In this document: one piece after another, positions 1 through 5,275 of the stretch
Layout: each line of letters opens with the position of its first letter
Position numbering within the stretch: position 1 is the stretch's first letter
NCBI GenBank assembly: GCA_036524155.1
Contig: DATDCV010000683.1
Location: forward strand, 1-11,550
Direction: 5' to 3'
Source: DATDCV01 sp036524155
GTDB lineage: Bacteria > Verrucomicrobiota > Verrucomicrobiia > Limisphaerales > UBA8199
Length of the DNA: 11,550 nucleotides
Translations under genes and position numbers: made by a program
Notes under the pieces: generated by a model
Seen by the model: the letters and a program-made list of their open reading frames with translations, nothing else
Databases searched by the model: none
What the model was told of the DNA's origin: nothing

Positions 1-447
1 ATTATGCGCCTTGGCGAGCAGCACCATGCCGATGTCGAATTTATCCCGGCTGGCGCGCTAAGCATAGATTTAGCGCTTGGCGGCGGGTATCCAAAAGGCC
101 GCATCATAGAAATTTACGGTCCAGAAAGTTCTGGTAAAACCACGCTGACATTGCACGCGATTGCCGAGTGCCAAAAAAAAGGTGGCACAGCGGCATTTAT
201 TGATGCCGAACACGCGCTTGACCCGGCCTATGCCCGCAAGCTTGGCGTAGACACGGACAATCTGTTAATTAGCCAACCAGACAACGGGGAGCAAGCGCTG
301 GAGATTGTTGACACCCTTGTACACAGTAACGCTGTTGACCTTATTGTGGTTGACTCTGTTGCTGCGCTAACTCCGCAGGCGAATTGGCCCGCTACATGGC
401 CTCAGAGGGTTTCGCCAAAAACGACATACAAAGGGTGTTGCTACTAA
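1..447 (+). pseudogene. recA: recA fragment, cut by the window edge and broken at its 3' side
   Basis: Encodes the N-terminal half of the RecA recombinase ATPase core. The reading frame is open from base 1, and the ATG at 4 corresponds to Met28 of E. coli RecA (IMRLGE), so the true start lies left of the window. Counting from that Met, Walker A GPESSGKT is at residues 39-46, the catalytic Glu in DAEHALDP is Glu69, and Walker B ends at Asp117 (VDSVAALTP). Spacing matches E. coli RecA without indels. After LTPQA (about residue 126, base 381) the similarity stops. The expected AEIEGEMGD segment, DNA-binding loops L1 and L2 and the C-terminal domain are all absent, and the frame ends at 447 in unrelated residues. 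It cannot make a working RecA. Base composition is lower in G+C than the genes to the right, suggesting a foreign origin. A chimeric assembly join near 381 is an alternative explanation. Confidence 0.85.
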
Positions 448-479
448 AGCACGGGCTTAACAGGGAAAGCACGAGTTAA
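354..479 (+). CDS. 3' remnant of an unidentified cassette ORF
   Basis: A second frame is open from the TGA at 351-353 to a TAA at 477-479. It begins within the end of recA and overlaps its broken reading frame. The readable part after the recA similarity stops is about 33 residues (GELARYMASEG, then FAKNDIQRVLLLKHGLNR, ending in ESTS). Possible internal starts are TTG at 384 and ATG at 396. The stop codon lies inside the left R box of the attC-like palindrome, which is how integron cassette ORFs commonly end. I do not recognise the family; the segment looks like one or two amphipathic helices. It may be the C-terminus of the gene formerly carried by this cassette, with its 5' part replaced by recA DNA. 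No ribosome binding site is evident, so independent expression is doubtful. Confidence 0.35.
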   Translation, partial: LCCCANSAGELARYMASEGFAKNDIQRVLLLKHGLNRESTS

Positions 480-578
480 CAAAAGGATTGAGCCGATGAC
501 GAGGAGCGCGATGGCGTTCAGTTCGCATTCGGGCGCTGTTGACGCGCTCCTCGTCCCGGCTCATCCTCGGCGTTAGCC
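474..578 (+). other. attC-like integron recombination site 1
   Basis: Imperfect palindrome with attC layout. The left R box is AGTTAAC (474-480) and the right R box is GTTAGCC (572-578, near consensus GTTRRRY). The L-box arm GGATTGAGCCG (485-495) pairs with CGGCTCATCC (557-566), leaving one T (488 or 489) unpaired, like the extrahelical bases that orient attC recombination. An inner stem GACGAGGAGCGCG (498-510) pairs perfectly with 543-555, and a 32-base loop (511-542) closes it. Cleavage would be expected between G572 and T573. An ORF stops inside the left R box and another starts 4 nt after the right R box, as in cassette arrays. Family knowledge supplies the architecture; activity is inferred. 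Confidence 0.8.
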
Positions 579-1086
579 CAACATGATGCCAAACCCGCGT
601 GTCATCTCTAGCTTGTTGAAGCGCATCAAAGCGCATCCGAATAACGCCGAGTTGTTCCAGAGGCTGGGCAATCTTTACTTCAAAAAAGGCTGCGTGCGAA
701 AAGCCAAGACGGCATACGACCGCTCGCTCGACCTCAATCCCGCCGATCCCTGGACACATCTCTTTGTAGGCAATTGGCATTACGCAGCAGGCGAATATAG
801 GGAGGCACTGGAGCATTTTAGATATGCCGCGCAGTATGTGCCGCAAATCCCCGCGCAGTTCTGGGCTCTCGGCGATGCATATGCGGCTTTGGGCATTGAT
901 GGACTCGCGACCGAGAGTTACCAACACGCACTCGAACTCGATCCAGATGATAAAATGGCAAAAAAGAAATGGAGAAAGTGGGTAGAGAGCTGTGAAGTCG
1001 AGGGATAACTTTTGCTACAGCCAGCGCGCCGGTCGCGTCCGGCGTCCATTCGAGCGCTCTGAGCGGCGCGTGGCTGAGCGTCAGCG
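573..1086 (+). mobile_element. Integron gene cassette carrying a TPR protein
   Basis: The interval between the predicted cleavage points of two attC-like sites (G572/T573 and G1086/C1087) holds one ORF and little else: 10 nt before the start codon, and a stop codon inside the next attC. That is the compact plan of an integron gene cassette. No integrase gene, attI site or cassette promoter is visible in the window. The piece is therefore either part of a CALIN or the distal end of an array whose integrase lies off the left edge. The right-hand site is degenerate, which fits a terminal, ageing cassette. Transcription would have to enter from the left. Confidence 0.65.
583..1008 (+). CDS. Tetratricopeptide repeat protein (cassette-borne)
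   Basis: A 141-residue protein made almost entirely of TPR helices. Three consecutive 34-residue units are visible at about residues 22-55, 56-89 and 90-123, with typical positions such as the LGNLYFKKG, YAAGEYREALEHF and LGDAYAALG turns and the LDLNP and LELDP ends. A partial helix precedes them and a basic segment (KMAKKKWRKW) follows. There is no signal peptide or membrane segment, so it should be cytoplasmic. TPRs bind partner proteins, but the partner cannot be told from the sequence. Two tandem ATGs (583, 586) are possible starts; neither has a Shine-Dalgarno sequence, as is common for cassette ORFs that begin right after attC. The TAA at 1006-1008 lies in the R box of the next attC-like site. 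Confidence 0.85.
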   Translation: MMPNPRVISSLLKRIKAHPNNAELFQRLGNLYFKKGCVRKAKTAYDRSLDLNPADPWTHLFVGNWHYAAGEYREALEHFRYAAQYVPQIPAQFWALGDAYAALGIDGLATESYQHALELDPDDKMAKKKWRKWVESCEVEG

Positions 1087-1092
1087 CTAGCC
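1003..1092 (+). other. attC-like integron recombination site 2 (degenerate)
   Basis: A second imperfect palindrome directly after the TPR gene. The left R box is GGATAAC (1003-1009). The arm GCTACAGCC (1014-1022) pairs with GGCTGAGC (1072-1079), leaving A1017 unpaired; CGCGCC (1025-1030) pairs with GGCGCG (1065-1070), leaving one extra G in the left arm. The right R box reads GCTAGCC (1086-1092), which differs from site 1 by C for T in the invariant GTT. That change should weaken or abolish integrase cleavage. Sites 1 and 2 share the right-end pattern GCGYTAGCC. Confidence 0.6.
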
Positions 1093-1102
1093 GCCTCCCC
1101 CC

Positions 1103-1140
1103 TCACTAATTCACTAATTCACTAATTCATTAATTCACTT
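1103..1140. repeat. Octamer tandem repeat TCACTAAT, about 4.75 copies
   Basis: Three perfect TCACTAAT units (1103-1126) are followed by one variant TCATTAAT (1127-1134) and a partial unit. It starts 10 bases after the second attC-like site. The array is too short and lacks spacers, so it is not a CRISPR. Confidence 0.9.
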
Positions 1141-1262
1141 ACTGTCTCCTTGCCCCCCCCACGCCCGAGTCCCATAGTCCGAAAATCGTAAATCCTAACC
1201 CCTAAATTCCGGCCCCCCATCACTCCCTCACTCCATCACTCCGCCTCCGCCACCCCGCACAC

Positions 1263-1466
1263 TCACCCATCAAGAGGCACGGTGAAATCACGCCCGCAGT
1301 CGCCCAAGTCGTGGAAAATGTCAGCCGCACACCCAATAACCGCCAGCAGTCGCACGGCATCCCGCACACTTCTCAGCCGTCGAGCCGCGTTTGGGTCTGT
1401 GGTCCAGGATACGCCGTCAGCAGCCAGAAAGTGCCCGGTTGCCCTCTGTCGCAGTAATATGCGCAT
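1263..1466 (-). CDS. Small hypothetical protein
   Basis: A 67-residue frame on the minus strand beginning MRILLRQRATGHFLAADG. A GTG nine bases upstream (1475) would add three residues. The N-terminal half (RATGHFL, then SWTTDPNAARRL, then SVRDAVRLL) resembles small proteins of the type hydrophobic strand, TG turn, aromatic residue, D-x-x-x-A helix; this is an impression, not a match I can name. Cysteines occur in the C-terminal part. There is no signal peptide or membrane segment and no Shine-Dalgarno sequence upstream. It overlaps a poorer 120-codon frame on the plus strand, which is Ser/Arg/Pro-rich and looks like a shadow. It could be a real orphan gene or chance. Confidence 0.4.
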   Translation of the reverse strand: MRILLRQRATGHFLAADGVSWTTDPNAARRLRSVRDAVRLLAVIGCAADIFHDLGDCGRDFTVPLDG

Positions 1467-1491
1467 AGCTCGCACACTCGAACTAGCACAT

Positions 1492-1530
1492 TGCGGTCCA
1501 GAGCCGCAGTGCCACGGCCACCGCTTTTGG
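1492..1530. repeat. Possible REP-like palindromic element
   Basis: TGCGG (1492-1496) can pair with CCGCA (1504-1508), or GCGGT (1493-1497) with ACCGC (1520-1524). The element ends in CCGCTTTTGGAG. This GC-rich hairpin with a CTTTTGGAG edge resembles interspersed palindromes I associate with Verrucomicrobiota genomes. Only one copy is in the window, so the call rests on memory of the family. Confidence 0.25.
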
Positions 1531-1630
1531 AGCCCGCTATCTATTTACGCCGGAGTCACCTGCGTATTTCGCCAGATTTCCCATTCCTGCAGAGCACCCC
1601 CAGCACCCCGCCAATTCTCCGCTGTGTTCT

Positions 1631-1665
1631 CCTTTAGCCTTTAGCCTTCAGCCTTTAGCCTTTCC
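1631..1665. repeat. 35-bp heptamer array, intergenic copy
   Basis: Heptamers CCTTTAG, CCTTTAG, CCTTCAG, CCTTTAG and then CCTTTCC. The same 35 bases recur exactly at 2038-2072 inside the phage connector gene, including the single TTCAG variant in unit three. Confidence 0.95.
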
Positions 1666-1690
1666 TCCCGCCCCGCCCTGCCCCTCACCC

Positions 1691-1718
1691 CATCAACTCT
1701 CAACCATCAACTCTCAAC
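1691..1718. repeat. Doubled 14-mer just before a start codon
   Basis: CATCAACTCTCAAC occurs twice head to tail and ends 7 nt before the ATG at 1726. It occupies the place where a ribosome binding site would be expected and is G-free, so no Shine-Dalgarno pairing is available except a weak AAAGAA at 1720-1725. Confidence 0.9.
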
Positions 1719-1725
1719 TAAAGAA

Positions 1726-2325
1726 ATGCTCACCACCCTCTCCACCGTCAAATCCCGCCTCGGCATCCTCGAAACCGACACCCAATACGACGCCCTCCTT
1801 ACCACCGCCATCAAAGCCACCTCCGCTCGCTTCGACAGAGAAACTCGGCGCACACTCGCCCGCCAGGTCGACGCCACCGACGAGTTCTTCCCCGACGATA
1901 CCGAAATCATCGCCACCCGTTACCCAATCGAGTCCGTCACAAAATTCGAACTCAAAACCGACGAAACCGAAGGCTGGGCTGAACAAACCGGCATCAAATA
2001 CCTGGTCTGCTCCGCCTCCATCATTTCCCTTCCTTCCCCTTTAGCCTTTAGCCTTCAGCCTTTAGCCTTTCCCGCCACCGCGCGCGTCACCTACACCGGC
2101 GGCTACGTCCTCCCGGGCACCACCCCCGGCGCCGGCCAAACCGCTCTCCCGGATGACCTCGAGCAGGCCGCCGTCGAACAAGTTGCCTTTTGGTTCCAGA
2201 AGCGCGATCACCAGGGCATCCGCACCTCCTGGCCCTACAATGGTGAGTACAAACAGTACGCCAGTCTCGACCTCCTCCCCCCGGTTGCCGCCGTCCTGCG
2301 GTCTTACGAGCGAATCTCAATCTAG
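1726..2325 (+). CDS. Phage head-tail connector protein, HK97 gp6-like
   Basis: A 199-residue protein of the gp6-like phage head-tail connector type, which forms a ring between portal and tail in siphophage-like particles. Supporting sequence: an N-terminal helical part (VKSRLGILETDTQYDALL, then IKATSARFDRETRR), a strand segment with RYPIESVTKF, the characteristic ARVTYTGGY strand at about residues 118-127, and a C-terminal helical part (LPDDLEQAAVEQVAFWFQKRD, then PPVAAVLRSYERI). Residues 105-116 (PLAFSLQPLAFP) are encoded by the heptamer repeat and look like an insertion before the TYTGGY strand. Codon use is heavily C-ending, unlike the first kilobase. No portal, capsid, protease or tail gene is adjacent, so this is an isolated prophage remnant, or a gene kept after the rest was lost. 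Confidence 0.8.
   Translation: MLTTLSTVKSRLGILETDTQYDALLTTAIKATSARFDRETRRTLARQVDATDEFFPDDTEIIATRYPIESVTKFELKTDETEGWAEQTGIKYLVCSASIISLPSPLAFSLQPLAFPATARVTYTGGYVLPGTTPGAGQTALPDDLEQAAVEQVAFWFQKRDHQGIRTSWPYNGEYKQYASLDLLPPVAAVLRSYERISI
2038..2072. repeat. 35-bp heptamer array, copy inside the connector gene
   Basis: Exact copy of the intergenic array at 1631-1665. Here it is read in frame as PLAFSLQPLAF. Only the variant unit CCTTCAG keeps the frame open: the standard unit would give TAG in place of the CAG at 2056-2058. Confidence 0.95.
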
Positions 2326-2443
2326 CAACAGAATGCGCCGCAAACGCCGATCTTCCTTTGAAATCTCAAACCCTCATCATCCACCCCTGTCTTTCGCCTG
2401 GCCGGGCTTGTGGAATCCGCCGTGGTCTTTACTCTGGGTTGGG

Positions 2444-3064
2444 ATGAACGAGTCTGCCCTGGTCGCGCTCCCGCGGGTGTTTTTCGAGCCTTCAGCCAGC
2501 GTGGTGGGGCCTGAATTGCTGGGTCACTGGCTGGTTCGGCGGACACGGCATGGGCTTTGCGGGGGGCCGATTGTGGAAACCGAAGCCTACCTTTGGAATG
2601 ATCCGGCCTGTCATGCGGCGGCGGGCATGAGACCGCGCAACCGTGTCATGTTCGGTCCGCCGGGACACGCGTATGTGTATTTCATTTACGGCGCACACTA
2701 TTGTGTCAACGCCGTCTGCCGACCGGCGGGAACGGGCGAGGCCGTGTTAATCCGGGCGGTGGAGGCGGAGTGGGGGCAGGTGATTCTCAAGAGAAACCGG
2801 CGCGCGCGAAGTGTTCGCGAGTTGACCAACGGGCCGGCCAAGCTGTGCCAGGCGATGGGAATCGATCGCAAACTGGATGGGGCCGATCTGTGTGACGCTG
2901 GTTCGCCTTTGTTCGTTGCGCAGAACCCCGAAATAGACCAATTCCGGGTGGGGCGCGGACAGACCGTCACGACCACACGGATTGGTATCACCAAAGCGGC
3001 TGACCTGCCGTTGAGGTTTTACCTCGAGCAAAGCCCTTTCGTATCAGGCCTGAGGCGAGGTTGA
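2444..3064 (+). CDS. 3-methyladenine DNA glycosylase, AAG/MPG family
   Basis: Base-excision repair enzyme that removes alkylated purines such as 3-methyladenine by cleaving the N-glycosidic bond. It is 206 residues long, normal for bacterial members. Residues equivalent to the human enzyme are in place: Glu47 in IVETEAY (human Glu125, catalytic), Tyr49 (Tyr127), His57 (His136), Tyr79 (Tyr159), the intercalating Tyr82 in YFIYG (Tyr162) and Arg104 in LIRAVE (Arg182). LTNGPAKLCQAMGI (128-141) and the C-terminal LPLRFYLEQSPFVSG (188-202) are also typical. The ATG at 2444 starts close to the family's N-terminus. The frame is open further upstream (ATG 2333, and into the connector gene), but those residues are Ser/Pro/Arg-rich and unlike the family. 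There is no strong ribosome binding site. Cytoplasmic and apparently monocistronic. Confidence 0.93.
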   Translation: MNESALVALPRVFFEPSASVVGPELLGHWLVRRTRHGLCGGPIVETEAYLWNDPACHAAAGMRPRNRVMFGPPGHAYVYFIYGAHYCVNAVCRPAGTGEAVLIRAVEAEWGQVILKRNRRARSVRELTNGPAKLCQAMGIDRKLDGADLCDAGSPLFVAQNPEIDQFRVGRGQTVTTTRIGITKAADLPLRFYLEQSPFVSGLRRG

Positions 3065-3328
3065 ACCGGGCCGCGGGCGGGTCGCCAGGACCGCTTCAAA
3101 GTTCGTTCATCCCCCCACTTGCCGGTCCCCACAGCCCTGAGACCCCGGAATTGCGCGGGTTGGGTTGGGTTTTTCAGTTTCCTGCGGACCGGAAACCCCG
3201 AAAGACAGGGCGGCCGTCCGGGTTGCGGCCAATCTGGAGGATGACAAACTGCTACTTTAGGTGGAAGGTAAGGCCCTGAGGCATTGAGGTGTCGTACTGT
3301 GCGCGTGCGCCAGATGTTCTGAGAGAAA

Positions 3329-4786
3329 GTGGACCTGAAAAGACGTAAAACGAAATTCGCCAGTCCGGTCACGGGAATCGTATTTGTGGCGACCGCTCTA
3401 ACCGTGATTGGAACGATGGCGGTGGTTTATTGGATCGGGCGTGTCGCGCTGGAGAGCAATCGGCGCCTGGCAACACAAAGGGGGATCATTCAGTTGCTGC
3501 AAAGCGTAGACTCCAGCCTCAAAGACGCCGAGTCGGCGCAGCGCGGATACCTGCTGACCGCTGAACCGGTTTACCTGGCACCCTACGATAAAGCGTTGCG
3601 GGATCTTACCCCTGAACTGGCGGCTCTGGATGCAGCCGCAAATCAGGGTGACCTGGCCGACCCCGAAATCAAACAGTTGAAGCGACTGATTACCGACAAA
3701 TTGCAGGAATTGGATCGCACCATCAAACTCCAGCGTGCCGGCGATACCGAAGGCGCGCTGGCTGTCGTCCGTTCCAACCGTGGTAAGGATCTCACAGACG
3801 CCATCACCTCCAACCTCGCTGGGCTTCAGGCGATCGAAGTCGCGGAGTTCGACCTGGCCAATCGCCGCGCGGACCGCGCCACCCGGGAGCGCAACGCGGC
3901 GTTCTTCGCCAGCGCCTGCCTGGACCTGGTGTTTCTTGCCTGGGCCTATCGCCGAATCTCACGTGAAATCAACTGGCGGGCCGTCGCCCAGGAGGAACTC
4001 CGGAAAAGCCACGGCAGGTTGGAGGAAAGGGTCTCGGAGCGGACCGCCGCGCTGGCGGCGGCGAACCGGGATCTGGAGTCGTCCAATGCCCAGTTGGCGG
4101 CGGCGAACAAGGAACTCGAAGCTTTCGGCTACAGTGTTTCGCACGACCTCCGCGCCCCGCTGCGGCATGTCAGCAGTTATATCAAACTGCTGGAGAAGAA
4201 CATCGGGCCCTCGCTTGACCCGGTGAACCTGAGGATGGTGCGGACAATTTCCGAGGCGGCCCGCCGCATGGGGAGCCTGATCGACGACTTGCTCGTCCTG
4301 TCTCGCATCGGCCGCGCCGCCCTGGCGGAGACGAACGTCAACCTGATGGAACTGGCGGAAGAGGCGCGCAAAGAACTGGCCTCCGAGACAACGGGTCGTG
4401 CCATCAACTGGGAGATAGGACCCCTCCCGCAGGTTCGCGGCGACCAGGCGCTGCTGCGGTCCGCGGTCGTCAACCTTCTCTCCAATGCCATCAAGTATAC
4501 CCGCCACAGGAACCCGGCCCAGATCGAGTTGGGCAGCCGCCGGGAAAATGGCGACGTGGTTTGTTTTGTGCGCGATAACGGCGCCGGTTTCGACATGCAG
4601 TACGCGGACAAACTGTTCGGCGTGTTTCAGCGCCTCCACGACCCCGGAGATTTCGAAGGCACGGGCATTGGATTGGCGAGTGTGCGACGTATCATCCAAC
4701 GCCACGGAGGAAAAACCTGGGCCGAGGGCCAGGTGGATCGCGGCGCCGCGTTTTACTTTTCCCTGCCGAACGAACGACTCCTGTGA
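3329..4786 (+). CDS. Membrane histidine kinase with CHASE3 sensor domain
   Basis: A 485-residue sensor kinase. It has a transmembrane segment at about 13-37, then an extracytoplasmic all-helical domain (about 40-187) of the CHASE3 type (DSSLKDAESAQRGYLLTAEP), and a second transmembrane segment at about 190-207. No HAMP domain is evident; a coiled-coil signalling helix (about 217-264, with repeated LAAAN-x-x-LE units) leads straight into HisKA. The phospho-acceptor is His272 in SHDLRAPL. The ATPase domain has the N box (NLLSNAIKY, 382-390), G1 DNGAGFD (416-422), F box (FGVFQRLH) and G2 GTGIGLA (444-450), all intact. Start is GTG 3329, shortly after GAGAG. Its stop overlaps the next gene's GTG by four bases (GTGA), so the two are translationally coupled. 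It likely phosphorylates the downstream receiver. The sensed signal is unknown. Confidence 0.92.
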   Translation: MDLKRRKTKFASPVTGIVFVATALTVIGTMAVVYWIGRVALESNRRLATQRGIIQLLQSVDSSLKDAESAQRGYLLTAEPVYLAPYDKALRDLTPELAALDAAANQGDLADPEIKQLKRLITDKLQELDRTIKLQRAGDTEGALAVVRSNRGKDLTDAITSNLAGLQAIEVAEFDLANRRADRATRERNAAFFASACLDLVFLAWAYRRISREINWRAVAQEELRKSHGRLEERVSERTAALAAANRDLESSNAQLAAANKELEAFGYSVSHDLRAPLRHVSSYIKLLEKNIGPSLDPVNLRMVRTISEAARRMGSLIDDLLVLSRIGRAALAETNVNLMELAEEARKELASETTGRAINWEIGPLPQVRGDQALLRSAVVNLLSNAIKYTRHRNPAQIELGSRRENGDVVCFVRDNGAGFDMQYADKLFGVFQRLHDPGDFEGTGIGLASVRRIIQRHGGKTWAEGQVDRGAAFYFSLPNERLL

Positions 4787-5253
4787 AAGCTCAACCATTG
4801 CGAAAAATCCTGCTGGCCGAAGACGATCCGAACGACATCGAACTAACGCTGATGGCGCTGCGCGAACGCCACCTCGCGAACCAGGTCGATGTAGTCCATA
4901 ACGGCGCGCAGGCTCTTGAATACCTGTTCCGGCGCGGCGAATACGCCCTGCGCCCGGCCGTTGACCCGGCAGTGGTGTTGCTGGACATCAAGATGCCGAA
5001 AGTGGACGGCCTGGAGGTTCTGCGCCAGCTCAAAGCGGACCCCGCGCTCCGCCTCCTCCCGGTGGTGATCCTGACCTCTTCCCGCGAGGAAAGCGACCTC
5101 ATACGCAGCTACCAATTGGGCGTGAACGCTTACGTGGTCAAACCGGTGGACTTCGACCAGTTTGTTCATGCCGTGAGCGAACTGGGCATGTTCTGGGCCG
5201 TCGTCAACGAGCCACCGCCAGGCGGGCCAACCGCGGGAACGGGTCGTGCCTGA
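4783..5253 (+). CDS. Single-domain response regulator, Rcp1-like
   Basis: A 156-residue stand-alone receiver domain. The acidic pocket (Glu13, Asp14, Asp15 in LLAEDDPND), phospho-acceptor Asp68 (VVLLDIKMPKVDG), Thr98 (VVILTSSRE) and Lys120 (VVKPVDF) are all present. There is no output domain; a Pro/Gly-rich tail follows (about 143-156). The EDDPND start, the inserted segment before the phospho-acceptor strand and the ILTSSREESD pattern are typical of Rcp1-type regulators that pair with phytochrome-like or similar kinases. It starts at a GTG inside the stop of the kinase gene, so it is in the same operon. It probably shuttles phosphate between the two kinases or acts by protein contact. Translation ends within the start region of the next gene. 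Confidence 0.92.
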   Translation: MKAQPLRKILLAEDDPNDIELTLMALRERHLANQVDVVHNGAQALEYLFRRGEYALRPAVDPAVVLLDIKMPKVDGLEVLRQLKADPALRLLPVVILTSSREESDLIRSYQLGVNAYVVKPVDFDQFVHAVSELGMFWAVVNEPPPGGPTAGTGRA

Positions 5254-5260
5254 ACCAAGA

Positions 5261-5266
5261 AAGGAG
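5261..5266 (+). promoter_or_regulatory. Ribosome binding site that selects the start of the REC-PAS kinase
   Basis: AAGGAG lies 9 nt before a TTG (5276) and only 3 nt before an in-frame GTG (5270). The earlier in-frame GTG at 5246 has no comparable motif. The spacing favours TTG 5276. Confidence 0.55.
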
Positions 5267-5275
5267 AAAGTGACT

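Larger units (their letters stand above)
1093..1725. other. Low-complexity intergenic region with several short tandem repeats
   Basis: Apart from a possible small minus-strand gene, no convincing ORF is seen here. The + strand is rich in C and poor in G. It carries several unrelated short repeats: an 8-mer array (1103-1140), an eight-C run near 1154-1162, a decayed series of CTAA-containing words around 1189-1206, repeated TCACTCC words (1220-1242), a heptamer array (1631-1665) and a doubled 14-mer (1691-1718). The region separates the integron cassette from the phage connector gene. It looks like a zone where foreign DNA and repeats have accumulated. No terminator with a clear T-tract was found. 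Confidence 0.7.

Noticed and set aside
366..371. GCTAAC in recA as a secondary integrase site explaining the recA break
   Set aside because: RecA similarity continues about 10 bases past it (TPQA), so the join is not at this site.
1103..1140. CRISPR-like array
   Set aside because: Units of 8 bases with no spacers; a simple tandem repeat.
1282..1644. 120-codon plus-strand frame over the small minus-strand gene
   Set aside because: Composition is Ser/Arg/Pro/Cys-rich with no recognisable fold pattern, no ribosome binding site, and it runs into the heptamer repeat.
2153..2443. N-terminal extension of the DNA glycosylase frame into the connector gene
   Set aside because: The residues are Ser/Pro-rich out-of-frame readings of the connector gene; family similarity begins right after ATG 2444.
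3142..3174. Terminator after the glycosylase gene (GGGTTGGGTTGGG followed by TTTTT)
   Set aside because: Only a 4-bp stem (CCCG/CGGG) can form and it is not next to the T-tract. Three G-runs are also too few for a clear quadruplex.
3959..4798. Long minus-strand frame (279 codons) under the CHASE3 kinase gene
   Set aside because: Shadow of a high-GC coding region; it has no domain pattern and the plus strand carries complete kinase motifs.
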